This document shows, piece by piece, positions 1 through 6,039 of a DNA stretch of 6,164 bases. The notes under the pieces were generated by a model. That model ran no database searches. It was not told the DNA's origin and saw nothing but the letters and a program-made list of their open reading frames with translations. This stretch comes from JBDSLU01 sp039916225. Its GTDB lineage: Bacteria > Acidobacteriota > Vicinamibacteria > Vicinamibacterales > Vicinamibacteraceae. The stretch is from positions 1-6,164 of the forward strand of contig JBDSLU010000001.1 of NCBI GenBank assembly GCA_039916225.1, given 5' to 3'. Positions within the stretch are counted from its first letter, which is position 1; each line of letters begins with the position of its first letter. The translations under genes were made by a program, and so were the position numbers.

Positions 1-1
1 C

Positions 2-2854
2 GCCGGGCAGCGGCTGGCGCACAACGCCGAGCACTACCTGAAGACGCCGGCGCAGATGGCGCAGCTCTTCGCCGATCGGCCGGACGCCGTAGCAGCGACG
101 GGCGAGCTGGCCGATCGGCTCGACTACACGATGGCCAATCTCGGCTACCGCTTCCCGGACTATCCGGTGCCGGCGGGGGAGACGCAGGCGTCGTTCCTGC
201 GCAAGGTCACCGATGTCGGCGCGCGCGAGCGCTATCGGCCCTTCCACGATCGCGCCCGGGCCCAGATCGCCCGCGAGCTCGACCTGATCGAGAAGCTCGA
301 ACTGGCCGGTTACTTCCTGATCGTCTGGGACCTGGTGAACTTCTGCCGGCAGCACGACATCCTCGTGCAGGGGCGCGGCTCGGCGGCCAACAGCGCGGTC
401 TGCTACAGCCTCGGCATCACCGCCGTCGATCCGGTCGGCATGGAGCTGCTCTTCGAGCGCTTCCTGTCGGAGCAGCGCGGCGAGTGGCCCGACATCGATC
501 TCGACCTGCCGAGCGGCGATCGACGCGAGCAGGTAATCCAGTACGTCTACCAGCGCTACGGCGCGCGCGGTGCGGCGATGACCGCCAACGTCATCACGTA
601 TCGCGGGCGGAGTGCCGCGCGCGAAGTGGGTAAGGCCCTCGGCATCGACATGGCCGACATCGATCGCCTGGCCAAGGTGATGAACCAGTTCGAGTGGCGC
701 GATCCGAACGAGACGATCGCCCGCAACCTGCGCGACGTCGGCCTCGACCCGGGTGACGTGCGCTTTCGACACTTCGTCGAGCTGTGGGCCCGGATCCAGG
801 ATCTGCCGCGGCATCTCGGCCAGCACTCCGGCGGCATGGTGATCTGCCAGGGCCGCCTCGACGAAGTGGTGCCGCTCGAGCCGGCCTCGATGCCCGGGCG
901 CGTGGTCGTGCAGTGGGACAAGGACGACTGCGCCGATCTCGGCCTGGTCAAGGTCGACCTGCTCGGTCTCGGCATGATGGCGGTGCTGCAGGACGCGCTC
1001 GCCATCGTCAACCAGTCGACGTCGCCGCCGGTCGATCTCGCGCACCTGCCACCCGACGACCCCGACATCTACCACCTGCTGCAGACCGCCGACACGATTG
1101 GCCTGTTCCAGGTCGAGTCGCGGGCGCAGATGGCGACGCTGCCGCGGCTCAAGCCGACCTGTTTCTACGATCTGGTCGTCGAAGTCGCCATCATCCGGCC
1201 GGGACCGATCGTCGGCCAGATGGTCCACCCGTACCTGAATCGGCGGGCCGGCCTCGAGGCGGTCACCTATCCGCATCCGTCGCTCGAGCCGGTCTTGAAG
1301 CGTACGCTCGGCGTGCCGCTGTTCCAGGAGCAACTTCTGCGGATCGCGATGGTCGTCGCCAATTTCACCGGCGGCGAAGCCGAGGATCTGCGACGGGCGA
1401 TGGGCTTCAAGCGATCCGAGGCGCGGATGAAGGCGATCGAGGTCCGTCTGCGCGAAGGGATGGCCGCCAATGGCATCACCGGCGCCGCTGCCGACGCGAT
1501 CATTTTGGCGATCTCGTCGTTCGCGCTCTACGGCTTTCCCGAATCGCACGCCGCCAGTTTCGCGCTGATCGTCTACGCCAGCGCCTATCTCAAGGTCTAC
1601 TTCCCGAGCGCGTTCTACGCCGCGCTCCTCAACAACCAGCCAATGGGCTTCTACCACCCGGCGACGCTGGTGAAGGACGCGCAGCGCCGCGGCGTGCGCT
1701 TCCGGCCGATCGACGTGCAGGCGTCGCAGTGGGACTGCGTGGTCGAGGACGACGGCGCCATCCGCGTCGGCCTGCGTTACGTCGACGGACTCCGAGCCGA
1801 GGTGGGGCAGCGTATGGCGTCTGGCCCCGCCTCCGCCGGCACGACGGCTTCGGCGCGGCAAGCCGTGTTGCGGTGCCCGAAGTGTGGCAGCGACGACGAG
1901 CGGATGATCGAGCGCGAGCAGGGCGCGGACGCCTGGTTCTGCAACCTCTGCGCGCACCCGTTTCGCTGGCAGGCCCACCGTGCTGACGCCGGGCCAACGC
2001 GGCTGCAGCCTGGCGCGCCGAAGCTGGAGCAAGGCCAGCCAGCGAAGGCGGGCGAAGGCAGGTTCACGTCGATCGAGCACCTGATCGCCGCCACGGGCGT
2101 CCGCGAAGACGAATTGTCGACGCTCGCCTCGATCGGCGCGCTGAACGCCTTCGGCCACGATCGGCGCGAGGCACTCTGGCAGGTGGCGCGCGCCATCCGC
2201 CCGGCGGGCGCGCTGTTCGACGAGGCGCGCGGCGGCACGGTCGCGAGCCCGCCGCCCGTGCGTGCCCACCGGCCAGCGCCGCCGCCAGCGACACGCGTCG
2301 CCGAGAGCCGGGTCGTGGCTGGCGATGGCGCCGCCGCACCGGCCACGCCGATCGCCGTGCCGACAGCGGCCGGATTGCCCGGGCTGGTGTCGCGCGGCCC
2401 GCTGCTGCCGCTGACGCCGCTCGAGCGCGTCGTCGCCGATTACGACGGAACCGGCCTGACCATCGGCCCGCACCCGATGACCTATCGCCGTGCCGAGATG
2501 GCGCTGCGCGGCGTGCTGCGGGCCACTGATCTGCCGAAGTCGCGGGCCGGACGCCGGGTCCGCGTCGCCGGCGCGGTCATCACCCGGCAGCGGCCGGGGA
2601 CGGCCAAGGGGTTCGTGTTCCTCACCATCGAGGACGAGACCGGCATCGCCAACGTCATCGTCAGGCCAGACGTCTACGACGCGCACCGGATGTCGGTCGT
2701 CGAGGCGCCGTTCCTGCTGATCGAGGGCATCCTGCAGCAGCAGGAGGGTGTCACCTCGATTCGGGCCGAGCGGCTCTACGTGGTCGGCGGAGGCCCGACG
2801 GCCGGGGAGGCCGCCGAGGCGATGCCGCCGGTCCCATCGCGGGATTTTCGTTAA
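2..2854 (+). CDS. dnaE2: Error-prone DNA polymerase DnaE2 (ImuC), 5'-truncated by the window edge
   Basis: C-family DNA polymerase alpha subunit of the DnaE2/ImuC type, which carries out mutagenic translesion synthesis in the cytoplasm, usually with ImuB and ImuA. The reading frame is open from base 2, and the first codons (AGQRLAHNAEHYLKTPAQMA) already match the family, so the ATG at 56 is not the start; the start and most of the PHP domain lie upstream. Of 950 visible residues: GRGSAANS at 124-131, PDIDLD at 163-168 giving two catalytic aspartates, the third in VKVDLLGLG (D319), FQVESRAQM at 369-377, GFPESHAASFAL from 511, a helix-hairpin-helix region split by a zinc-ribbon-like insert (606-687), a Pro/Ala-rich linker (about 742-800), an OB-fold (about 850-937) and the family-typical end SRDFR. 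The FQVESRAQM and SRDFR motifs point to DnaE2 rather than the replicative DnaE1. After PDID the sequence reads LDLPSGDRRE, where most DnaE2 proteins have VDFEHERRE. Family identity is very secure; error-prone activity is inferred from the family. Confidence 0.96.
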   Translation, partial: AGQRLAHNAEHYLKTPAQMAQLFADRPDAVAATGELADRLDYTMANLGYRFPDYPVPAGETQASFLRKVTDVGARERYRPFHDRARAQIARELDLIEKLELAGYFLIVWDLVNFCRQHDILVQGRGSAANSAVCYSLGITAVDPVGMELLFERFLSEQRGEWPDIDLDLPSGDRREQVIQYVYQRYGARGAAMTANVITYRGRSAAREVGKALGIDMADIDRLAKVMNQFEWRDPNETIARNLRDVGLDPGDVRFRHFVELWARIQDLPRHLGQHSGGMVICQGRLDEVVPLEPASMPGRVVVQWDKDDCADLGLVKVDLLGLGMMAVLQDALAIVNQSTSPPVDLAHLPPDDPDIYHLLQTADTIGLFQVESRAQMATLPRLKPTCFYDLVVEVAIIRPGPIVGQMVHPYLNRRAGLEAVTYPHPSLEPVLKRTLGVPLFQEQLLRIAMVVANFTGGEAEDLRRAMGFKRSEARMKAIEVRLREGMAANGITGAAADAIILAISSFALYGFPESHAASFALIVYASAYLKVYFPSAFYAALLNNQPMGFYHPATLVKDAQRRGVRFRPIDVQASQWDCVVEDDGAIRVGLRYVDGLRAEVGQRMASGPASAGTTASARQAVLRCPKCGSDDERMIEREQGADAWFCNLCAHPFRWQAHRADAGPTRLQPGAPKLEQGQPAKAGEGRFTSIEHLIAATGVREDELSTLASIGALNAFGHDRREALWQVARAIRPAGALFDEARGGTVASPPPVRAHRPAPPPATRVAESRVVAGDGAAAPATPIAVPTAAGLPGLVSRGPLLPLTPLERVVADYDGTGLTIGPHPMTYRRAEMALRGVLRATDLPKSRAGRRVRVAGAVITRQRPGTAKGFVFLTIEDETGIANVIVRPDVYDAHRMSVVEAPFLLIEGILQQQEGVTSIRAERLYVVGGGPTAGEAAEAMPPVPSRDFR
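1817..2062 (+). other. Zinc-ribbon-like insert within DnaE2
   Basis: This is a protein segment, not a separate gene. In typical DnaE2 only about 8-10 residues separate the helix ending in GLRAEVGQRM from the next one beginning FTSIEHL; here there are 82. The insert has a low-complexity Ala/Ser/Gly/Thr start, then CPKC (cysteine codons at 1874 and 1883; visible residues 625 and 628), then 18 residues, then CNLC (cysteine codons at 1940 and 1949; residues 647 and 650), followed by AHPFRW and a Pro/Gln/Gly-rich tail. Two CxxC knuckles spaced this way are typical of a small zinc ribbon. The frame stays open and both flanks continue the polymerase, so this is not a frameshift. Zinc binding and any role in DNA or protein contact are inference. 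Confidence 0.65.
1829..2049. repeat. Imperfect inverted repeat inside the DnaE2 insert
   Basis: The left arm (1829-1857) contains GCCTCCGCCGGC and then CTTCGGCGCG. The right arm (2014-2049), read on the minus strand, contains GCCTTCGCTGGC and then CTTCGGCGCG. The 10-base block is identical, and the 12-base block matches at 10 of 12 positions. The spacer between blocks is 7 bases on the left and 14 on the right. The arms lie just inside the ends of the polymerase insert and enclose the zinc-ribbon codons. They could be remnants of a palindromic element, or chance similarity in G+C-rich Ala/Gly/Arg codons. Confidence 0.4.
2851..2854. other. Shared convergent stop codons (TTAA)
   Basis: The palindrome TTAA provides TAA for dnaE2 at 2852-2854 on the plus strand and TAA for the secreted-protein gene at 2851-2853 on the minus strand. 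The two convergent genes therefore overlap by four bases, with no intergenic terminator between them. I see no T-run hairpin around this junction, so each transcript probably extends into the opposite gene before ending. Confidence 0.9.
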
Positions 2855-4167
2855 CGCACCGGACGCAGGACGATCGGCGGCGGGCCAGCGACCGCGCCGG
2901 CCTCGATCGGTTCCGGCTCGGCATCGCTGACGTTGTCGTCGTCGAGGGCGACGACGTAGCGGCGCCCTGCCACCGCGGCGAAGACGTACCGTCCACCGCC
3001 GTCGGTCCATGCGGCCGCGAACTCAGGAGCCTTGCCGACCTCCTGAATCCGCAGCCGTGCTCCAGCGACTGGTGCTCCAGCGCGATCGCGCACGACACCT
3101 CGCACGGTCGCCAACCGCGCCCGCGCGGGAAGCCGCAGCGTCCCGAGGTCGATGCGCTCTCCGGGGCCGAGCTGGGGTGTCAGCCGGATCGTCTCCTCTG
3201 TCGGGAGCAAGTCGACTCCAATTCTCACGTCGTGCTCGCCCCGTTCGAGCCGGTCGATCTGGAACGTCCCGTCCTCGCGCGTGCGAACCCGACCAAGCAT
3301 CACCACCGAGCGACCTGCCGCGTCCGACGTGTAGTGCACGCCAACGCCCGCCACCGGCTCGCCGCCAGCGTCGACGACCCGTCCGGTGAGGTGACCATTC
3401 CAATCGACCGCGACGCCCAGGCGGTGGCACGCACGTGGATCGACAATCGTGAACGTGCCGCGATCCCCGCCGCCCTGGTAGTTCGGCGGCAGGTCGACGC
3501 GAGCCCGATACGTGCCAGGCGGCACCTGTGTCTCGAAGCGACCATCGGCGTCCGTGGTCAGCCGCCTCTCGACGCCTCCGCCGGTGATGATGACGCTTCC
3601 CGTTGGCAAGGGATCGGGCGGCAGGCTCCGTCCATCGACCAGTGCCTGCGCGTTCCACCGCAACTCGCCAAGGATGCGGGCCGTTTCGACGGTGGAGGTC
3701 GCCAGCCCTCTCGCGTAAGCGAGGTCTTCCGATGCCTCGTGGATGGGCCGGGTCCGATCGCAGCTGCGAACGGTCAGCACTCCGTCCTGGCGGCGCGCGT
3801 AGAAGATGTACTCCCTGCCACCCAACATCGTCCACACGGCGGTGCGGATCGGCACAAGTGCGCCCGGCTGCAGGGTACCGAGTCCACGGAAGCTCTCCGA
3901 GACTTCCACCACGGCCGGGCGGTCCCCGAGCGACTCGCTGGTGACGCTGACCATTCCGGGCCCGGGAAGGTCATCTGCAGACGCTGGCGGTGGGGCCGGC
4001 ATCGGCTCGATGCTGACCACTCTGCCGACGAAGACCGCGTCGGCCTGCCAGAAGTCGAAGCAGACGGGCGCGGTCGGTCCACACCAGCTCGCAGCGGTCG
4101 ATTGGCCACTGCTAACCACGGCAGCGAGCGCCACGCACAAGCATGCGGCACGACCGGGCTGCGCCAT
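2851..4167 (-). CDS. Secreted NTR/TIMP-like protein with three carboxypeptidase-regulatory-like domains
   Basis: A predicted exported protein of 438 residues with no visible enzyme motif. I chose the ATG at 4165-4167 because it opens with a Sec signal peptide: MAQPGR, a hydrophobic stretch ACLCVALAAVV, and a probable cleavage after TAA at residue 26. The frame stays open upstream to 4380, but that part is charged, would bury the signal peptide and would run into the divergent gene. The shine-dalgarno is weak (GGAG and AGG 10-17 bases upstream). Residues 28-155 look like the NTR/TIMP-like fold: WCGP, FWQADAVFVGRVVSIE, a VEVSESFRGL strand, GREYIFYA, and the closing SCDRTRPIHEASEDLAYARGL. Mature cysteines are 29, 36, 136 and 247. 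Three transthyretin/CarboxypepD_reg-like beta-sandwiches follow, at about 165-245, 258-345 and 352-437, each with a TxxDGRF/REDGTF/DGGGRYVF-type strand. Its role is unknown; cell-surface or periplasmic binding is the likeliest inference. Confidence 0.85.
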   Translation of the reverse strand: MAQPGRAACLCVALAAVVSSGQSTAASWCGPTAPVCFDFWQADAVFVGRVVSIEPMPAPPPASADDLPGPGMVSVTSESLGDRPAVVEVSESFRGLGTLQPGALVPIRTAVWTMLGGREYIFYARRQDGVLTVRSCDRTRPIHEASEDLAYARGLATSTVETARILGELRWNAQALVDGRSLPPDPLPTGSVIITGGGVERRLTTDADGRFETQVPPGTYRARVDLPPNYQGGGDRGTFTIVDPRACHRLGVAVDWNGHLTGRVVDAGGEPVAGVGVHYTSDAAGRSVVMLGRVRTREDGTFQIDRLERGEHDVRIGVDLLPTEETIRLTPQLGPGERIDLGTLRLPARARLATVRGVVRDRAGAPVAGARLRIQEVGKAPEFAAAWTDGGGRYVFAAVAGRRYVVALDDDNVSDAEPEPIEAGAVAGPPPIVLRPVR

Positions 4168-4279
4168 GGCCGCCAGCCTACTCCGTTCCGGCCGAGTCTG
4201 TACCTGCCCGCGCCTGGCCGATGTTCGCTTCGCAGGTGACTGGCGTTGGGCGTAGCATGCCGTCTGCTGGAGCGTGCGC
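4168..4279. promoter_or_regulatory. Divergent intergenic region between the secreted-protein and radical SAM genes
   Basis: This 112-bp gap separates two genes transcribed away from each other, so it should hold both promoters. On the plus strand a weak sigma-70-like pair can be proposed: TTCGCA at 4229-4234 (4 of 6 to TTGACA) and TAGCAT at 4253-4258 (4 of 6 to TATAAT), with an 18-base spacer. No convincing pair was found on the minus strand. There is no clear operator palindrome. The assignment rests mainly on gene layout. Confidence 0.4.
4269..4272 (+). promoter_or_regulatory. Ribosome binding site deciding the radical SAM start
   Basis: GGAG at 4269-4272 lies 7 bases before the ATG at 4280, which is good spacing. 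The in-frame GTG at 4274 is only 1 base after GGAG, so it is too close to be the start. The ATG also gives the family-like N-terminus MNVLLLSMPD. Confidence 0.7.
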
Positions 4280-5776
4280 ATGAACGTCCTCCTCCTGTCG
4301 ATGCCGGATTCGTTCGAGCACATGGCGCCGGTCGCCGTGCGCATGCCGAACGGCGCACTGACCTCGATCGCCGGCAACATCGACCCGCATCATCGGGTCG
4401 CCGTCGCCGACCTGATTCTCGCGCAGGGCCGCGTGACGGCGACGCTGGATCGCCTGCTCGCCGAGCATCGCCCCGACGTCGTCGGGCTGTCGGTGATGAC
4501 CTTCCAGCGCCGCACCGCGCTCCGCCTGATCGCGCGCATCCGGCAGCAGCGTCCGTCCATCTCGATCGTCGCCGGCGGCTACGACCCGAGCCTCGCATCC
4601 GACGCCTATGCCGGCGCTGCCGATTTCATCGTCCGCGGCGAAGGCGAGATCACCTTTCGCGAGTTGCTGCGCGCGCTCGAACGTGGCGGCGGCTTCGCCG
4701 ACATCGCCGGCCTCGGCTTTCGCGACGTTGACGGCGGTTTCCGCCACGCGCCCGATCGGCCCGTCAGCTCGCTCGACGAGGCCGCGATCGCGCCGCCGCG
4801 GCGCGATGCCCGCGTGCTCACCGGCTACACGCTGCTCGGCCGTCCGGTCGACGTCGTCGAGACCTCGCGCGGCTGTACCTTCGACTGCAGCTTCTGCTCG
4901 ATCATCGAGATGCGTGGCCGCAACTTCCACACCTACGATTTCGAGCGCATCCTCGCCGACATCCGCGACTGCCGCGATCGCGGCGCCCGCGCCATCTTCA
5001 TCGTCGACGACAACATCACCCTGGACGTCCGGCGCTTCGCGGCGTTGTGCGCGGCGATCACGACGGCGGGGCTGTCCGATCTCGAGTACTCGGTGCAGGC
5101 GACCACCGCGTCCATCGCCGACCACGGCGCCACGCTGGCCCCGCTGATGCGCCAGGCCGGCTTCCGCTACGTCTTCCTGGGCATCGAGAACGTGCTCGAC
5201 GACGACCTCGGCTTCCTCAAGGCGTCCGCCAAGAACACGAAACACGGCCCAGGCGGACGACGCGCCGGCAACGCCTCGCTGACGGCCATCCAGCATCTGC
5301 ACGACCACGACATGTTCGTCGTCGGCGGCCTGATCGTCGGCAACCCCGGTGACACGCGAGACGCCATCGAGGCCAATCTCGCCTTCGCGCGCCGCTACGT
5401 CGACGGGCCGTACATCCAGCATCCGCCGCCGTATCCGGGCACGCCGATGACCACGGACCTGCGCGCCCGGGGCCTGGTCATCAACGATCGGCTCGAGGAG
5501 TACGACGGGACCACCGCCGTGGTGCGCAGCGAGGCGGTGCCGGCCGAGGAGATCGAGTTCCTGCGCTGGCGCGCCGAGCGGTGGATCAAGCTGCGCCACT
5601 TCCCGAAAGCGTTGCGCCACAGCCCGCTGTTCTGCCTGCGTCACGGCCCGGCGATGATCCGTCACGTCTTCCGCGGCTCGTCGCCGCGCACGTGGTTCGC
5701 CCGCGACCCGGCCCGCGCCGCTTTCGCCCGCTACCGGCAGCACCGCGCCGCCGAACGCGAGCAGGTGCTGCAGTAG
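4280..5776 (+). CDS. B12-binding-domain radical SAM protein
   Basis: A 498-residue member of the large BchE-like group of radical SAM enzymes with an N-terminal cobalamin-binding-type domain. The first strand is MNVLLLSMPD. Residues 30-135 form a Rossmann-like domain: NIDPHHRVAVADL, RPDVVGLSVMTFQ, ISIVAGGYDPS and FIVRGEGEITFRELL. The classical cobalamin-ligand motif DxHxxG is not evident, so cobalamin may bind base-off without a protein histidine or not at all. The radical SAM core starts with SRGCTFDCSFC: C199, C203 and C206 give the CxxxCxxC motif for a 4Fe-4S cluster that cleaves S-adenosylmethionine. FIVDDN (240-245), FLGIEN (299-304), VVGGLIVGNPGDT (347-359) and PPPYPGTP (382-389) complete the barrel. 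The C-terminus is basic and Arg/His/Trp-rich. The substrate is unknown; methyl transfer or cyclisation chemistry is typical of relatives. It stands alone in its transcription unit within this window. Confidence 0.92.
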   Translation: MNVLLLSMPDSFEHMAPVAVRMPNGALTSIAGNIDPHHRVAVADLILAQGRVTATLDRLLAEHRPDVVGLSVMTFQRRTALRLIARIRQQRPSISIVAGGYDPSLASDAYAGAADFIVRGEGEITFRELLRALERGGGFADIAGLGFRDVDGGFRHAPDRPVSSLDEAAIAPPRRDARVLTGYTLLGRPVDVVETSRGCTFDCSFCSIIEMRGRNFHTYDFERILADIRDCRDRGARAIFIVDDNITLDVRRFAALCAAITTAGLSDLEYSVQATTASIADHGATLAPLMRQAGFRYVFLGIENVLDDDLGFLKASAKNTKHGPGGRRAGNASLTAIQHLHDHDMFVVGGLIVGNPGDTRDAIEANLAFARRYVDGPYIQHPPPYPGTPMTTDLRARGLVINDRLEEYDGTTAVVRSEAVPAEEIEFLRWRAERWIKLRHFPKALRHSPLFCLRHGPAMIRHVFRGSSPRTWFARDPARAAFARYRQHRAAEREQVLQ

Positions 5777-5780
5777 CTCC

Positions 5781-5798
5781 GCGCGGCGCCAGACCAGC
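5781..5798 (+). repeat. Direct repeat, left copy
   Basis: GCGCGGCGCCAGACCAGC starts four bases after the radical SAM stop codon and recurs identically at 5952-5969. The similarity continues with ATCCA and then GCAGCAG after one differing base, so each copy spans about 31-32 bases. CAG repeats four times at 5803-5814 here, against twice in the right copy. Part of this copy (GCGGCGCC, 5783-5790) could also pair with GGCGCCGC at 5834-5841. Confidence 0.85.
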
Positions 5799-5936
5799 CA
5801 TCCAGCAGCAGCAGAGGTCGTCGCGGCGGTAGCGGCGCCGCCCGGGGAGGGAAGAGTCGCCCTCGCCGCCGCCCCGGGGGGACGCCGCGGCGCGGCCAAG
5901 CGCCGCGAATAGCGGCCGCGCATCCAAGGGCGGCCC

Positions 5937-5960
5937 GCGCCGCGCGCGAGAGCGCGGCGC
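5937..5960. repeat. Perfect 9-bp G+C hairpin
   Basis: GCGCCGCGC at 5937-5945 and GCGCGGCGC at 5952-5960 are exact reverse complements around the six-base loop GCGAGA. The stem is entirely G-C pairs and would be very stable in RNA from either strand. It lacks a following T tract, so it could stop or stabilise a transcript end, but could equally be part of a repeat element. Confidence 0.6.
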
Positions 5961-5969
5961 CAGACCAGC
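5952..5969 (+). repeat. Direct repeat, right copy
   Basis: Identical 18-base copy of the segment at 5781-5798, displaced by 171 bases. It is followed by A-ATCCA-A-GCAGCAG, matching the left copy except for a substitution and an added A. Its first nine bases are also the right arm of a perfect hairpin. Confidence 0.85.
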
Positions 5970-6039
5970 AATCCAAGCAGCAGCCCGAGCCGAGGAGGCT
6001 GTGGGCGCGCGATGTCTTGCGCCCAGAGCCTGAACGGCT

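Larger units (their letters stand above)
5777..6039. other. G+C-rich, palindrome-dense intergenic region between convergent genes
   Basis: These 263 bases separate two genes that point towards each other. I see no convincing gene: open frames exist on the minus strand but are low-complexity Arg/Ala/Gly/Pro strings continuing antisense to the radical SAM gene. Besides the features listed separately, it holds GAGGG/CCCTC arms (5847-5851 with 5860-5864), CCCGGGG/CCCCGGG arms (5841-5847 with 5872-5878), CGCGGCG/CGCCGCG arms (5886-5892 with 5901-5907) and the palindrome GCGGCCGC (5912-5919). No run of T follows any stem, so a classical intrinsic terminator is not evident. Confidence 0.7.

Noticed and set aside
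784..1986. A 400-codon open frame on the plus strand inside dnaE2 in another frame
   Set aside because: It is an Arg/Ala-rich shadow of the polymerase frame, which carries all the conserved motifs through this region.
1801..2062. Frameshift or assembly error as the cause of the DnaE2 insert
   Set aside because: The frame is open throughout, both flanks resume the polymerase in the same frame, and the insert contains a regular two-CxxC motif.
3232..4239. A 335-codon open frame on the plus strand opposite the secreted-protein gene
   Set aside because: It has no recognisable domains, while the minus-strand frame has a signal peptide, regular beta-sandwich repeats and family-like motifs.
4168..4380. 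Upstream extension of the minus-strand secreted-protein gene to a start at 4380
   Set aside because: It would overlap the start of the divergent radical SAM gene and place about 71 charged residues before an obvious signal peptide.
5937..5960. The 9-bp hairpin as a classical intrinsic terminator for the radical SAM gene
   Set aside because: No T-rich tract follows on either strand, and it overlaps a direct repeat, so only a general structured-end role can be suggested.
4178..5971. A 597-codon open frame on the minus strand across the radical SAM gene and the downstream gap
   Set aside because: It is antisense to a clearly conserved enzyme, has no recognisable domain and is dominated by Arg, Ala, Gly, Val and Asp as expected from a G+C-rich complementary strand.
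5781..5983. The two direct repeats as a CRISPR array
   Set aside because: There are only two copies, separated by 171 bases of palindromic sequence rather than short unique spacers, and there are no cas genes.
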